Shown here one piece after another: positions 1 to 9,936 of a stretch of 39,433 bases of DNA. Position 1 is the stretch's first letter; every line of letters begins with the position of its first letter. This stretch comes from an uncultured Rhodospirillales bacterium (GTDB lineage Bacteria; Pseudomonadota; Alphaproteobacteria; Acetobacterales; Acetobacteraceae): positions 1-39,433 of the forward strand of contig CAIMWH010000076.1 in the NCBI GenBank assembly GCA_903845065.1. Direction: 5' to 3'. The position numbers and the translations under genes are program-made. The notes beneath the pieces are model-generated. The model did no database searches. It worked only from the letters and a program-made list of their open reading frames with translations, and was not told the origin of the DNA.

Positions 1-1058
1 GGGATGGTGAGGGAGGTCTCCTTGACGGCGGCGACGATGCCGGTGGCGATGACGTTGCAGTCCATGATGCCGCCAAAGATGTTCACCATGATTCCCTTCA
101 CGTTCTTGTCGGTGAGGATGATTTTGAAGGCCGCGGCGACCTGATCCTTGGAGGCGCCGCCGCCGACATCGAGGAAGTTGGCGGGGGCCGCGCCGTACAA
201 CTTGATGATGTCCATCGTGGCCATCGCCAGGCCGGCGCCGTTAACCATGCAGCCGATGGTACCGTCCAGCGCCACGTAGTTCAGGCTGTGCTTGGCGGCT
301 TCGAGTTCCTTGGGGTCCTCTTCCGCCTCGTCGCGCAGCTTCTCGATGTCCGGGTGCCGATACAGCGCGTTGTCGTCGAAGCTCACCTTGGCGTCGAGCG
401 CCACGATATCCCCGGCCCCCGTCACCACCAGCGGATTGATCTCCACGATGGCGCAGTCGAGCTTGAGGAATGCCTCGTACATGGCAGTCACGAACTTGCC
501 GAACGAGCCCACCTGCTTGCCGGTCAACCCCAGCGCATAGGCCAGCTTACGGCAATGGAACGGCCAGATGCCGGCGGCCGGATCAACCGCCACCCGCAGG
601 ATCTTCTCGGGATGATGCTCGGCCACCTCCTCGATCTCCATCCCGCCCTCGGTCGAGGCCATGATGGTCACGCAGGCGGTGGCACGATCCACCAGCAGCG
701 AAAGATAAAGCTCACGCGCGATATCGCAGCCCGCCTCGACATAAACCCGGTTCACCCGGCGCCCCTGCGGACCCGTCTGCTTGGTGACCAGCGTATGCCC
801 GATCATCGCCTCGGCCGCCGCGCGAACCTCCTCGGCGGATTTGGCGATACGAACACCGCCCTTGCCGTTGAGATCGTCCGCGAAGCGTCCGGCACCACGC
901 CCACCGGCATGGATCTGCGACTTCACCACGTAGATCGGCCCCGGCAGCTTCCCAGCCGCCGCGGCCGCCTCGTCGGGTGTCCAGGCCACATGACCCTCGA
1001 GCACCGCGACTCCGTAACCCTTCAGCAGTTCCTTCGCCTGGTACTCGTGGATATTCAT
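1..1058 (-). CDS. sucC: Succinyl-CoA synthetase (ADP-forming) beta subunit, 3' end missing
   Basis: SucC is the beta subunit of succinate-CoA ligase, which converts succinyl-CoA, ADP and phosphate to succinate, CoA and ATP in the TCA cycle. Translating the minus strand from the ATG at 1058 gives [17 protein letters not shown], the classic SucC N-terminus, followed by an ATP-grasp domain ([16 protein letters not shown], then EINPLVV near residue 205). The C-terminal ligase domain follows, with the phosphate-loop stretch FLDVGGGA and [10 protein letters not shown] near the window edge. About 352 codons are present; the family is normally close to 390-400 residues, so roughly 40-50 residues lie outside the window. 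The start lies only 4 bases after the mdh stop, so the two genes are probably cotranscribed. sucD would be expected next, beyond the left edge (inference). Confidence 0.95.
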   Translation of the reverse strand, partial: MNIHEYQAKELLKGYGVAVLEGHVAWTPDEAAAAAGKLPGPIYVVKSQIHAGGRGAGRFADDLNGKGGVRIAKSAEEVRAAAEAMIGHTLVTKQTGPQGRRVNRVYVEAGCDIARELYLSLLVDRATACVTIMASTEGGMEIEEVAEHHPEKILRVAVDPAAGIWPFHCRKLAYALGLTGKQVGSFGKFVTAMYEAFLKLDCAIVEINPLVVTGAGDIVALDAKVSFDDNALYRHPDIEKLRDEAEEDPKELEAAKHSLNYVALDGTIGCMVNGAGLAMATMDIIKLYGAAPANFLDVGGGASKDQVAAAFKIILTDKNVKGIMVNIFGGIMDCNVIATGIVAAVKETSLTI

Positions 1059-1062
1059 GCGG

Positions 1063-2064
<1,002 letters not shown>

Positions 2065-2249
2065 TTATCGCATGGCGAGCGCGGGCGCCACGTAGCACCA
2101 CACCCTTCGCACGCCCGGCCGCCCGAAAGGCGCCCGGTCACTAGCCCAATCCCCAACAAGCGGCAAGACTCGGCGCTATGCATGCTCATGCGTGCTGCCT
2201 ATGGGGGTTGAGAGGTAAAAAAATCGTTGTGGCCGCTTTGTGCCGCCCA

Positions 2250-3416
2250 TCACGTCAAATGTGCCAGCGCCAGATACTCCTGGCTCTGCATTTCCTCCAG
2301 CCTGGACGCCGTGCGCTCGAACATCTTCGCATTCTCGCCACGCTGATAAAGCTGGTCCGGCATGGCATCCGCCGAAGCCACCAGCTTCACCCGATGGTCA
2401 TACAACGTGTCGATCAACACGATGAACCGCCGCGCCTCGTCGAAATTATCCGGCGACAACCGCGGAATCCCGTCCAGCACCAGGCAATGATAATGCGTCG
2501 CCAGCGCCAAATAGTCCCCCGCCCCATGCGCCTGCCCGCACAGCGCCGCGAAATCGAACCGCGCCACCCCCTCGGCCGAAAGCGGCACCTTCACCGTGCG
2601 CCCCATCACCAGCAACTTCGCCTCTTTCGCCTCGGCATGCCCGGTCAGCTCCTCGAACGCACTGTCCAGCGCCCGCTCCGCCCGCCCATCCGCCGGCACA
2701 TGCCACGTCGGCATCCCACGCAGCCGTGCCCGCCGAAAATCCCGCCCCGCATCCATCACCAGCACATCCAGATGCCGCTTGATCAACGCGATGAACGGCA
2801 AAAACGCATCCCGCCCCGGCTGCCCGCGAAACAAATCGTCCGGATTGGTGTTCGATGTCGCCACCACCACCACCGCCCGATCGAACAACGCCTGGAACAG
2901 CCGCCCCAGAATCATCGCGTCCGCGATGTCATTCACCTGGAACTCGTCGAAGCACAGCAGCGCCGCCTCCGCCGCGATCGCATCGGCCAGCGGCGGAATC
3001 GGGTCCTCCCCGTCCGGATTGGCCCGCTTCCACGCATGCAGCCGCGCATGGGCGTCCTGCATGAACCGATGAAAATGAATCCGCCGCCGCCGCTGCACAT
3101 CCGCCGCGGCGAAAAACAAATCCATCAGCATGGATTTGCCGCGCCCCACCGCGCCGATCAGATACAGCCCGTTCGGCCGCGCCTCGTTGGCGCCCTCGGC
3201 ATGCTTGCGGCGGAAAAACCGCGCCAGCAACCCCGATCGCGCCTCCGCCGGCCGCGGGTCCGGATCATAGCCGCGCAGCTTCAGCCACAACTCCTGCAGC
3301 CGCTCGGCCGCCATCTGCTGCGAGGGATCAGCCGCAAGCTCGCCCCGCGCCACCCGGGCACGGTAGGCAGGCAAAGGGCCGGCGGATAGGTCTTCGTGTT
3401 CGATCGGCGCGTCCAT
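2250..3416 (-). CDS. zapE: AFG1/ZapE-family cell division ATPase
   Basis: ZapE (AFG1-like) is a P-loop ATPase that associates with the division ring in E. coli; mitochondrial relatives act in protein quality control. The 388-residue protein shows a Walker A motif GAVGRGKS at residues 88-95 and a Walker B CFDEF at 155-159. The family signature FHRFMQDAH lies between them, and a sensor-type asparagine stretch ATSNTNPDDL follows. The start at 3416 (MDAPIEHEDL) begins right at the divergent intergenic region shared with the plus-strand gene at 3488. Its position upstream of mdh-sucC is the usual one in alphaproteobacteria. The function in this organism is inferred from the family only. Confidence 0.93.
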   Translation of the reverse strand: MDAPIEHEDLSAGPLPAYRARVARGELAADPSQQMAAERLQELWLKLRGYDPDPRPAEARSGLLARFFRRKHAEGANEARPNGLYLIGAVGRGKSMLMDLFFAAADVQRRRRIHFHRFMQDAHARLHAWKRANPDGEDPIPPLADAIAAEAALLCFDEFQVNDIADAMILGRLFQALFDRAVVVVATSNTNPDDLFRGQPGRDAFLPFIALIKRHLDVLVMDAGRDFRRARLRGMPTWHVPADGRAERALDSAFEELTGHAEAKEAKLLVMGRTVKVPLSAEGVARFDFAALCGQAHGAGDYLALATHYHCLVLDGIPRLSPDNFDEARRFIVLIDTLYDHRVKLVASADAMPDQLYQRGENAKMFERTASRLEEMQSQEYLALAHLT

Positions 3417-3487
3417 GGTGCAGCGCGCAATACCCGGAATCGGCCCGGGTTGGTATAGTCCCCACCCGACATTCGAGCAGGACCACC

Positions 3488-3904
3488 ATGACCGACGCCG
3501 AAGCCACCGTCCGCGCCTACTACGCCGCCTTCAACGCCGGCGACACCGAAGCCTTCCTCGCCCTCCTCACCGATGACGTCATCCACGACATCAGCCAAGG
3601 CAGCCGCGAAACCGGCAAAGCAGCCTTCCGCACCTTCGTCGCCCACATGGACCGCTGCTACAAGGAAACCATCACCGACCTCGTCGTGATGACCAACCCC
3701 GACGGAACCCGAGCCGCCGCCGAATTCACCGTCCACGGCACCTACATCGCCACCGACCCAGGCGTCCCACCAGCAACCGCCCCGGCCAAAGGCCAAACCT
3801 ACAACCTCCCCGCCGGAGCCTTCTTCACCCTGAAAAACAACAAAGTCGCCCGCATCTCCAACCACTACAACCTCGGCGAATGGATCGCCCAGGTCAACGC
3901 ATGA
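3488..3904 (+). CDS. NTF2/SnoaL-like fold protein (ketosteroid-isomerase-related)
   Basis: A small 138-residue protein of the NTF2-like cone fold. The opening helix pattern VRAYYAAFNAGDTEAFLALL and the following DDVIHDI are typical of SnoaL and ketosteroid-isomerase relatives. The later GAFFTLKNNKVARISNHYN gives the characteristic strand with an NHYN end. The family includes isomerases, cyclases and non-enzymatic ligand-binding proteins, so no substrate can be assigned. The gene is a single unit, divergent from zapE, with a possible -10 element TATAGT at 3454-3459 and no convincing -35. It ends directly at a large hairpin element (3905-4064) that separates it from the convergent nitroreductase gene. 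Confidence 0.85.
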   Translation: MTDAEATVRAYYAAFNAGDTEAFLALLTDDVIHDISQGSRETGKAAFRTFVAHMDRCYKETITDLVVMTNPDGTRAAAEFTVHGTYIATDPGVPPATAPAKGQTYNLPAGAFFTLKNNKVARISNHYNLGEWIAQVNA

Positions 3905-4064
3905 GGGGTGTGGAGAGGTAAGTAAGGCCAGGGCTCTGCCCTGGACCCGCTGGGGGATGATCCCCCAGACCCCATCCGTTTAAGTAAGAGGCTGAGGTCC
4001 AGGGGCTCGGCCCCTGGTGGGGTCGAGGGGCAAAGCCCCCGCCTTGCTTACCTCTCCACACCCC
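3905..4064. repeat. Composite inverted-repeat element with four internal hairpins
   Basis: The space between two convergent genes is almost entirely folded. A 24-base outer arm at 3905-3928 pairs with 4041-4064 with one mismatch. Inside are four further perfect hairpins: 3928-3944 (loop TCT), 3950-3968 (loop TGA), 3999-4017 (loop TCG) and 4027-4039 (loop AAA). There is no protein-coding potential. The position suggests a bidirectional terminator or a REP/BIME-like mobile intergenic repeat. From memory, hairpin strings of this flavour are frequent between genes in Acetobacteraceae, but no second full copy lies in this window. Confidence 0.75.
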
Positions 4065-4071
4065 CCACGCG

Positions 4072-4656
4072 TCAGGCCAGGACGGTCGCTTCGTCGAAGG
4101 TGAACCGGGGGCCGCGGGGGTGGAGGGCGGCGGGGTCGCCGTGGCCGAGGTTGATGAGGAAGTTGGATTTCCAGCCGCGGTCCCACAGGAAGGCGCTATC
4201 CACCTTGGATTTGTCGAAGCCCGACATCGGGCCGCAGTCGAGCCCGAGGGCGCGGGCGGCCATGATGAAGTAGGCGCCTTGGAGGGAGCCGTTGCGGAAC
4301 GCGGTTTCCTCGGCCAGCGTGTAGTTGCTGGTGAACCAGGATTTCGCATCCGTGTGGGGGAACAGCTTGTAGAGGTGGTCGTAGAAGTGCGGATCGTGCG
4401 CCACGATCACGTTGACGGGCGCCGCCATGGTCTTCGCCAGGTTGCCCGAGGAGAGCGCCGGCTTCAGCTTCTCCTTGCCCTCGGGGGTGCGGATGAACAC
4501 GAAGCGGGCCGGCGCGCAGTTGGCGGAGGTGGGCGCCATCTTCATCAGGTCGAACACCGCGCGCAGGTCGTCATCGGTGACGGCCTGGTCGGTCCAGGCG
4601 TTATGCGTGCGGGCTTCGCGAAACAGGGCGTCGAGTGCGGCGTCGTCGACAGGCAT
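4072..4656 (-). CDS. Nitroreductase-family protein, RutE/malonic-semialdehyde-reductase-like
   Basis: A 194-residue flavin (FMN) nitroreductase-fold protein of the RutE subgroup, which reduces 3-oxopropanoate (malonic semialdehyde) in the Rut pyrimidine pathway. Visible family features are the N-terminal [12 protein letters not shown], the FMN-site stretch [15 protein letters not shown], and [14 protein letters not shown] in the C-terminal half. No other rut gene is nearby, so a role in pyrimidine breakdown is not supported by context; a general short-chain aldehyde or nitro-group reductase is equally possible. The start ATG (4656-4654) overlaps the stop of the upstream Nfu gene as TGATG, so translation is probably coupled to it. 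Confidence 0.88.
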   Translation of the reverse strand: MPVDDAALDALFREARTHNAWTDQAVTDDDLRAVFDLMKMAPTSANCAPARFVFIRTPEGKEKLKPALSSGNLAKTMAAPVNVIVAHDPHFYDHLYKLFPHTDAKSWFTSNYTLAEETAFRNGSLQGAYFIMAARALGLDCGPMSGFDKSKVDSAFLWDRGWKSNFLINLGHGDPAALHPRGPRFTFDEATVLA

Positions 4657-5213
4657 CAGAACATCACCTGCTGCACGCTGCGAACTTCCGGCACGTAGTG
4701 CTTCAGCATGTTCTCGATGCCATGCTTGAGCGTGGCCGACGAGGACGGGCAGCCCGAGCAGGCCCCCTGCATGTGCAGCCGCACGATGCCGTCGCGGAAG
4801 CCGCGGAACACGATATCCCCGCCATCGCCGGCCACTGCCGGGCGCACGCGGGTATCGAGCAGTTCCTTGATTTGCGCCACGATTTCGGCGTCCTCCGGGA
4901 GGGTATCTTCCTCGGCCTCGGCATCCTCGCCCAGGATCACCGGCCGCCCGGCGACGAAATGTTCCATGATGGCGCCCAGCACCTGGGGCTTCAGCCCCTG
5001 CCAGGTGGCCGCGTCGGATTTGGTCACGGTGATGAAATCGCCGCCCAGGAACACCCGGGTCACGCCCGGCAGGGCAAAGATATCGGCCGCCAGCGGGCTG
5101 CGATCGGCGGCCATGGCGGTGGCAAAATCGGCGGTGCCGGCGCCCATCACGTCCCGGCCCGGCAGGAACTTCAGGGTGGCGGGGTTCGGCGTGCTCTCGG
5201 TTTCGATGAACAT
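4656..5213 (-). CDS. NifU-family Fe-S cluster carrier (Nfu type)
   Basis: The 185-residue protein has two parts: an N-terminal Nfu domain ([19 protein letters not shown]) and a C-terminal NifU-like domain with the cluster-binding CxxC in [10 protein letters not shown]. Proteins of this build bind a [4Fe-4S] cluster at a dimer interface and deliver it to apo-enzymes in the cytoplasm. I chose the ATG at 5213 because the family consensus starts precisely at MFIETE; the frame stays open far upstream but that part reads as noise. Between the domains is an acidic linker ([16 protein letters not shown]). The stop overlaps the start of the RutE-like gene. The gene is divergent from the 5'-nucleotidase. 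Confidence 0.94.
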   Translation of the reverse strand: MFIETESTPNPATLKFLPGRDVMGAGTADFATAMAADRSPLAADIFALPGVTRVFLGGDFITVTKSDAATWQGLKPQVLGAIMEHFVAGRPVILGEDAEAEEDTLPEDAEIVAQIKELLDTRVRPAVAGDGGDIVFRGFRDGIVRLHMQGACSGCPSSSATLKHGIENMLKHYVPEVRSVQQVMF

Positions 5214-5340
5214 TTTATGTGCCTTCGAGGTGCATATGGGGGGTTCAAAGGGGACTGATACGGTCCGGATGCTACATCGTCTCTTCCGCCACCGATGGCA
5301 AGGGGCCATGATCGATGCGGAACAGGGACTGGATACGCGC

Positions 5341-6921
5341 ATGAAGCTGCAACGCCGCCTGCTGCTCGCAAGCTTGGCAGCCATACCGATGCAGCGCATC
5401 GCCCACGGCGCCACCTCCCGCCGCCTGACCATCCTGCACATGAACGATTTCCACTCCCGCCACGAACCGGTGGACGCCCGCGCTCTGTCCTGTAGCGCCG
5501 ACCTGGCGCGCGACGGCTGCTTCGGCGGCGTCGCCCGCCTCGCCACCGCCCTCGCCACCGAACGCGCCGCCGCCGAAGCCGCCGGGCGCACCGTCGTCCT
5601 CCTCGATGCCGGGGACCAGTTCCAGGGCAGCCTGTTCTTCACCGCCTGGCACGGCGAGGCCGAACTCGCCGTGATGCACGAACTCGGCACCGAGGCGATG
5701 ACCGTCGGGAACCATGAATTCGATCGCGGCCCCGCCACCCTGGCCAGTTTCGCCGCCGCCGCCCGCTTCCCGGTGCTGTCGGCCAACGTGGACGCCTCGG
5801 CCGAACCCAGCCTCGCCGGCAAGCTGCGCCCGCATGTGATAATCGAAAAAGCCGGCCTGCGCATCGGCGTCGTCGGCCTCACCACGCTGGAGGCCATCTC
5901 CGGCTCATCCCCCGGCCCGCTGGTGAAATTCAACCCGCCCGGCCCGGCGCTGGCCACCGCCGCCGCCGAACTGCGCGCCCAGGGCGCCCATCTCGTCATC
6001 GCCCTGTCCCACCTCGGCGTCGGCATCGACTACGCCCTGGCCGGCAACGTCCCCGGGGTGGACGCCTTCGTCGGCGGCCACTCCCACACCCTGCTCTCCG
6101 ACCGCGAAAAAGGCGCCGCCGGCCCCGCCCACCAGGCCCTCACCGGCACCGCCGGTACCGCCGTGGTGGTCCAGGCCGCCTGCTTCGGCCGCTATTTCGG
6201 AAGGCTCGACCTCGATCTCGACGAATCCGGCCGCCCGGTCGCGTACGGCGGCGATTGCCGCCACATCGGGCTCGACCTCCCCGAGGAACCCCGCGTCAAA
6301 GCCATTGTCGCCGCCTACGCCGCCCAGCTCGACGGCGTGCGCAAGCGCGTCATCGGCCAAACCCCCGCCCCCATCGGCAACGGCGAATGCCGCACCGGCG
6401 AATGCCCACTCGGCAACTTCATCGCCGACGCCATGCTCGCCACCATGCATGACGGCGATATCGCCATCATCAACGCCGGCGGCATCCGCACCGGCCTGCC
6501 CGGCGGCACCATCACCCTGGGGGACGTGCTGACCATGCTCCCCTTCAGCAACACCGTCGCCGCCGTCACCCTCACCGGCACCGATGTCATCGCCGCCCTC
6601 ACCAACGGCCTCGGCCGCACCGGCGCCGGCGGCTTCCCCCAAATCGCCGGCGCCCGCATGGCCTGGAACCCAACCACCAAAACCGTCACCACCCTCGAAT
6701 TCCGCCAGCCCGACGGCAGCTACACCCCGCTCGACCCCACCCGCCGCTACCGCGTCGCCACCAACAACTTCATGCGCGCCGGCGGTGACGGCTACGTCGT
6801 GATGCGTGACCACGCCATCGACCCCTATGACACCGGCCCCTCCCTGGAAGACGCCGTCACCGCCGCCTTCGCCCGCGGCATCATCCCGGGTGGCACGGAT
6901 GGGCGGATGATCAAGCAGTAG
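5341..6921 (+). CDS. Secreted bifunctional metallophosphatase / 5'-nucleotidase
   Basis: This is a 5'-nucleotidase/UshA-type enzyme that would hydrolyse nucleotides or related phosphoesters in the periplasm. The N-terminus MKLQRRLLLASLAAIP is an export signal with a twin-arginine-like RR, ending near AHGA. The metallophosphatase domain shows LHMNDFHSR, GDQFQGS, GNHEFD and GGHSHT, which supply the two-metal ligands. The C-terminal 5'-nucleotidase domain shows NAGGIRTGLPGG, LPFSN and NNFMRAGGDGY. The product is 526 residues from 5341. An in-frame ATG at 5308 would add 11 residues ahead of the arginines and is less likely. The 3' end runs straight into a long inverted repeat. Confidence 0.92.
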   Translation: MKLQRRLLLASLAAIPMQRIAHGATSRRLTILHMNDFHSRHEPVDARALSCSADLARDGCFGGVARLATALATERAAAEAAGRTVVLLDAGDQFQGSLFFTAWHGEAELAVMHELGTEAMTVGNHEFDRGPATLASFAAAARFPVLSANVDASAEPSLAGKLRPHVIIEKAGLRIGVVGLTTLEAISGSSPGPLVKFNPPGPALATAAAELRAQGAHLVIALSHLGVGIDYALAGNVPGVDAFVGGHSHTLLSDREKGAAGPAHQALTGTAGTAVVVQAACFGRYFGRLDLDLDESGRPVAYGGDCRHIGLDLPEEPRVKAIVAAYAAQLDGVRKRVIGQTPAPIGNGECRTGECPLGNFIADAMLATMHDGDIAIINAGGIRTGLPGGTITLGDVLTMLPFSNTVAAVTLTGTDVIAALTNGLGRTGAGGFPQIAGARMAWNPTTKTVTTLEFRQPDGSYTPLDPTRRYRVATNNFMRAGGDGYVVMRDHAIDPYDTGPSLEDAVTAAFARGIIPGGTDGRMIKQ

Positions 6922-7165
6922 AAGCAAGGCTCCGCCGGCCAAGGGCCGCAGGCCCTTGGAACCCATTACCACTCGCGGCTGGGGCGATGGCCTTCAGGTG
7001 ATAATCCCGTCCTTGCGGGCGCCGCAGGCAATCAACCAACGCAGTCATGCCGAGCACCCGGAACCCATAGGCTTCGCCCGTCCCCACACCCGAAGGCCAT
7101 AGCCCCAGCCGCGAGCAGTAATGGGTTCCAAGGGGCGAGCCCCTTGGCCGGCGGAGCCTTGCTTC
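6921..7165. repeat. Long imperfect inverted repeat between convergent genes
   Basis: The left arm (6921-7000) and right arm (7087-7165) are reverse complements over about 79 bases, with roughly eight differences and one indel; the first 25 bases match perfectly. Each arm also folds on itself: CCAAGGGCC/GGCCCTTGG at 6939-6959 and CCAAGGGG/CCCCTTGG at 7128-7147. The 86-base centre shows no gene. The element starts on the last base of the nucleotidase stop codon and ends 5 bases before the transporter stop, so it can act as a shared transcription terminator. It could also be a mobile intergenic repeat. Confidence 0.8.
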
Positions 7166-7169
7166 CCCC

Positions 7170-8318
7170 CTACCGCCGCAACGGCAACAAACACCCGAAC
7201 GCCGCCAACCCCAACGCCCCGATCGCCGCGAACGTCCAAACCGCCGGCGCCCCGTCGATCAGCGGCGCCAGCAGCGTCGGCGCCGCCGCCTGCGCGATCA
7301 GGCTCGGCAGCGCCAGCCGCCCCAGCAGCGTCGCATACCCCGCCGGCCCGAACACATGCATCGGCAGCGTCCCCCGGCTGATGGTGAAAATGCCATTGCT
7401 CATCCCGTAGCTCAGCGCGAACACGAACCCCGGCGCCCCCAGCAACGTCGCCACGATCCCCACCGGCAGGAGCACCGCCCCCACCTGCGCTGACGTCACC
7501 GGGCTCAGATTGCGCCCGAGGAAATAGTCCACCACCCGCGACCCCACCTGCGCCGCCCCGATGATCGAGGCCGTCGCCACCGCCGCATCGAGCGACAGCC
7601 CGAGTCCTTGCAGCAACACCAGGGCGTGCACCGAGATCACCGCCCCGATCCCCGCCCGGCTGGTGAAGAACACCGCGAGCAGCAGAAACTCCCCCCGCCC
7701 CGGCAACCGCCCGCCTTCCGGCGCCACCCGCGCCGGCCCCACCGCCGGCGTGCCTGGCGAGGCCGGGATGAACACCAGGATCACCGGCAGGATCACCAGT
7801 ATCTGCAACGCGGCGTAGAGAAACACCGAATCCCGCCACCCGAAGTGGCCCACCAGCCAGGTCCCGGAGGGAAACCCAACCGAACTGGCGAACCCCGCCA
7901 TCAGCGTCACCCCGATAATCGCCGGCCGCGCATCCCGCCCCAGAATCCGCCCGATGGTCGCGAACGCCGTGTCGTACAGCCCGAGCGACATCCCCACGCC
8001 CAGCACCGTCCACGCCAGAAACCACTGCAACAGCGACTGGGACAACGCCAGCGCCGTCAGCCCCACCGCCGTCACCAGCGCCCCGCCGATCAGGATCGGC
8101 TTTCCCCCGCGCGCATCGATAAACCGCCCGATCCGCGGCGCACACGCAGCCGAAACCAGCAGCGACCACGAGAACGCGGCGAGCAACGTCGTCCGCGACG
8201 TCCCCAGTTCCGCCGCCGCCGCCCCCATCATGGTCGCCGGAATATAGAACGTCGTCGCCCAGGCCAGGGTCTGCGTCGTCCCCAGCGCGAGCGCGAGGCG
8301 CCGGGGGGTTGCGTTCAC
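7170..8318 (-). CDS. MFS transporter
   Basis: A 382-residue integral membrane protein of the major facilitator superfamily. About twelve hydrophobic segments alternate with short polar loops. A basic, glycine-containing loop between early helices (RIGRFIDARGGKP) resembles the MFS A-motif. The N-terminus reads TTQTLAWATTFYIPA, seen in several unassigned proton-linked MFS subfamilies, so the substrate is unknown. Translation starts with GTG at 8318, which overlaps the TGA stop of the upstream phosphatase gene as GTGA, implying coupling. The C-terminus is short (LLPLRR) and followed directly by the long inverted repeat. Confidence 0.87.
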   Translation of the reverse strand: MNATPRRLALALGTTQTLAWATTFYIPATMMGAAAAELGTSRTTLLAAFSWSLLVSAACAPRIGRFIDARGGKPILIGGALVTAVGLTALALSQSLLQWFLAWTVLGVGMSLGLYDTAFATIGRILGRDARPAIIGVTLMAGFASSVGFPSGTWLVGHFGWRDSVFLYAALQILVILPVILVFIPASPGTPAVGPARVAPEGGRLPGRGEFLLLAVFFTSRAGIGAVISVHALVLLQGLGLSLDAAVATASIIGAAQVGSRVVDYFLGRNLSPVTSAQVGAVLLPVGIVATLLGAPGFVFALSYGMSNGIFTISRGTLPMHVFGPAGYATLLGRLALPSLIAQAAAPTLLAPLIDGAPAVWTFAAIGALGLAAFGCLLPLRR

Positions 8319-9106
8319 GATGCGGGGAAGCCGGTCGCCTCACGCAGCGCCGCCGCAATCCCCGGCGCCGCGGCAAAGATCGGATTGCCCGAATTCAACC
8401 CATCCCCCTCCATGAACGGCGAAACCTCCGCCCCCGCCTCGGTCAGGATGGAAATCGCCGCCGCCACGTCCCAGAGATTGATGTGCAGTTCGAGATACGC
8501 GTCGATCCGCCCCGCCGCCACATCCGCCAGCCCCAGCGCCCCCGAGCCCCCGGCCCGCAGCGCCGCCCCGGCCCCCATCGCGCCCTGCACAATCCGGTAG
8601 AACCCATCGTTAGACCGCCGGTGGGACCAGCCGCACTCCACCATCGCCCGCGAAAGCTGCGTCGTCTCTGCCGCCCGGATCGCCACGCCGTTCAGCGTCG
8701 CCCCGCCCCCCCGTCGCGCCGCGAACGTCTCCCCCAAGGCCGGCGCCACCAGCACCCCCGCGAGAGACGTGCGCCCCTCGATCAACCCCAGCGAAACGCA
8801 AAACCGCGCACTCCCCCGCGCGTAGTTGGACGTCCCGTCGATCGGGTCCACCACCCAGCGCAGCGTCCCCGAGCGCCCCTTACCGGTCTCCTCGCCCTGG
8901 AACCCATCCTCGGGAAACAGCACCGCCAGCCGCTCCGACAGGAACGCCTCCACCGCGCCATCCGCCTCGGTCAGCCAATCCTGCGTCCCCTTCCACGTCG
9001 CCGCCGGCGCGCCAGGCGGCGGACGCAGCCGCAAAGCGAGGGCCCCGGCCTCGGTGGCAAGGGCGGTGGCAGCTTCCAGGCGGCGTTGCAGGGCGGCATC
9101 GGACAT
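8315..9106 (-). CDS. Inositol-monophosphatase-family phosphatase
   Basis: The 263-residue protein belongs to the Mg-dependent, Li-sensitive phosphatase superfamily (SuhB, HisN, CysQ). Metal-binding motifs are clear: GEETGKG (residues near 72), WVVDPIDGTSNYARG (the DPxDGT core) and LWDVAAAISILTEAGA (the WDxAA motif). Members dephosphorylate inositol phosphate, histidinol phosphate or related sugars; this sequence looks closer to SuhB-type than to CysQ, but the substrate cannot be decided. The start at 9106 has a good ribosome binding site, GAGGAG, 8 bases upstream. It overlaps and probably drives the downstream MFS gene. No inositol or histidine genes are adjacent. Confidence 0.87.
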   Translation of the reverse strand: MSDAALQRRLEAATALATEAGALALRLRPPPGAPAATWKGTQDWLTEADGAVEAFLSERLAVLFPEDGFQGEETGKGRSGTLRWVVDPIDGTSNYARGSARFCVSLGLIEGRTSLAGVLVAPALGETFAARRGGGATLNGVAIRAAETTQLSRAMVECGWSHRRSNDGFYRIVQGAMGAGAALRAGGSGALGLADVAAGRIDAYLELHINLWDVAAAISILTEAGAEVSPFMEGDGLNSGNPIFAAAPGIAAALREATGFPAS

Positions 9107-9168
9107 CGTCGGTCTCCTCGATCGGAAACCCGGCTTACACCAACAATCCGCCCTTGTGACCTCGCCCC

Positions 9169-9936
9169 CTACCCGTGGCGAACGACGGTGGTCGCCTCGG
9201 CGGGTGGCGCCGGACGGCTGTGCAGCCGCATCCCCTTCGCCACCAGCTTCAGCGCCTCCCAGTGAATGCCCCCCACCACCTTCAGCATCAACAACGGATG
9301 CCGCAGGAAGGTGCCCAGCAACGCGCCGTCGCTGATTTCCCGCCGCGTCCCGGTGAACGTCGCGGTGATCATCGTCCCCACCGCATCGCTCCCCCGCACC
9401 GTCAGCGCCACCTCATCCCCCGGCGGCCGCACGCTGAAATCGTACGCCATATCCATCGCCATGAACGGCGAGACATAGAACGCCTTGTCGCAATGCTGCC
9501 GGATTGGCCGCGCGTCCGGGTCCACCACCGGGATCAGATACGAATGCCGCTGCCCGAAGGTGTTGTTCACCTCGTACAAAATCGCCGCCAGCACCCCATC
9601 CGCGCGATGGCAGAAATACGTGCTGATCGGATTGAACACCAACCCCAGCACCCGCGGATAACACAGCAGCCGCATCGGCCCATCCGCCACAATCCCCGCC
9701 GCCGCCAGCCGCCCGGCGATCTGCTCCCGCAGCGGCACGCCGGATCCATCGCCATGGTCCCGCTCATGGAAGGACAACAGATTGAACCCATCGACCGAAA
9801 AAAACCGGAACCGCCGCCCCAGCTCCGGCAATTCATCCAGGTCGAACAGCATGTTATAAACCCGATACGCCAGCGCATGCCGCCGCGGCCGCACCCGCGC
9901 ATGGGTCACCAGCCCGGGATAAATCCCCGAGATCAC
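9169..9936 (-). CDS. DUF1365 family protein
   Basis: A 255-residue DUF1365 protein: YPGLVTHARVRPRRHALAYR near the N-terminus, RLLCYPRVLGLVFNPISTYF mid-protein and KAFYVSPFMAMDMAY are the family's conserved blocks. No biochemical activity is firmly established for the family. It is repeatedly found next to flavin amine-oxidase-like enzymes and cyclopropane-synthase-family methyltransferases, as here. The start is a GTG at 9936 overlapping the stop of the upstream flavoprotein gene (GTGA), so the two are probably translated in concert. Together they form the minus-strand arm of the rpoE-chrR locus. A role in membrane fatty-acid modification is an inference from this association. Confidence 0.9.
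   Translation of the reverse strand: MISGIYPGLVTHARVRPRRHALAYRVYNMLFDLDELPELGRRFRFFSVDGFNLLSFHERDHGDGSGVPLREQIAGRLAAAGIVADGPMRLLCYPRVLGLVFNPISTYFCHRADGVLAAILYEVNNTFGQRHSYLIPVVDPDARPIRQHCDKAFYVSPFMAMDMAYDFSVRPPGDEVALTVRGSDAVGTMITATFTGTRREISDGALLGTFLRHPLLMLKVVGGIHWEALKLVAKGMRLHSRPAPPAEATTVVRHG

Noticed and set aside
2150-2249. A possible terminator after zapE, suggested by seven T on the minus strand (2223-2217)
   Set aside because: The preceding GC-rich bases do not form a proper stem; GGCGGC and GCGGCC are not complementary as placed.
4708-5340. An in-frame extension upstream of the 5'-nucleotidase
   Set aside because: It is antisense to the NifU-type gene, and the export signal beginning at 5341 defines the real N-terminus.
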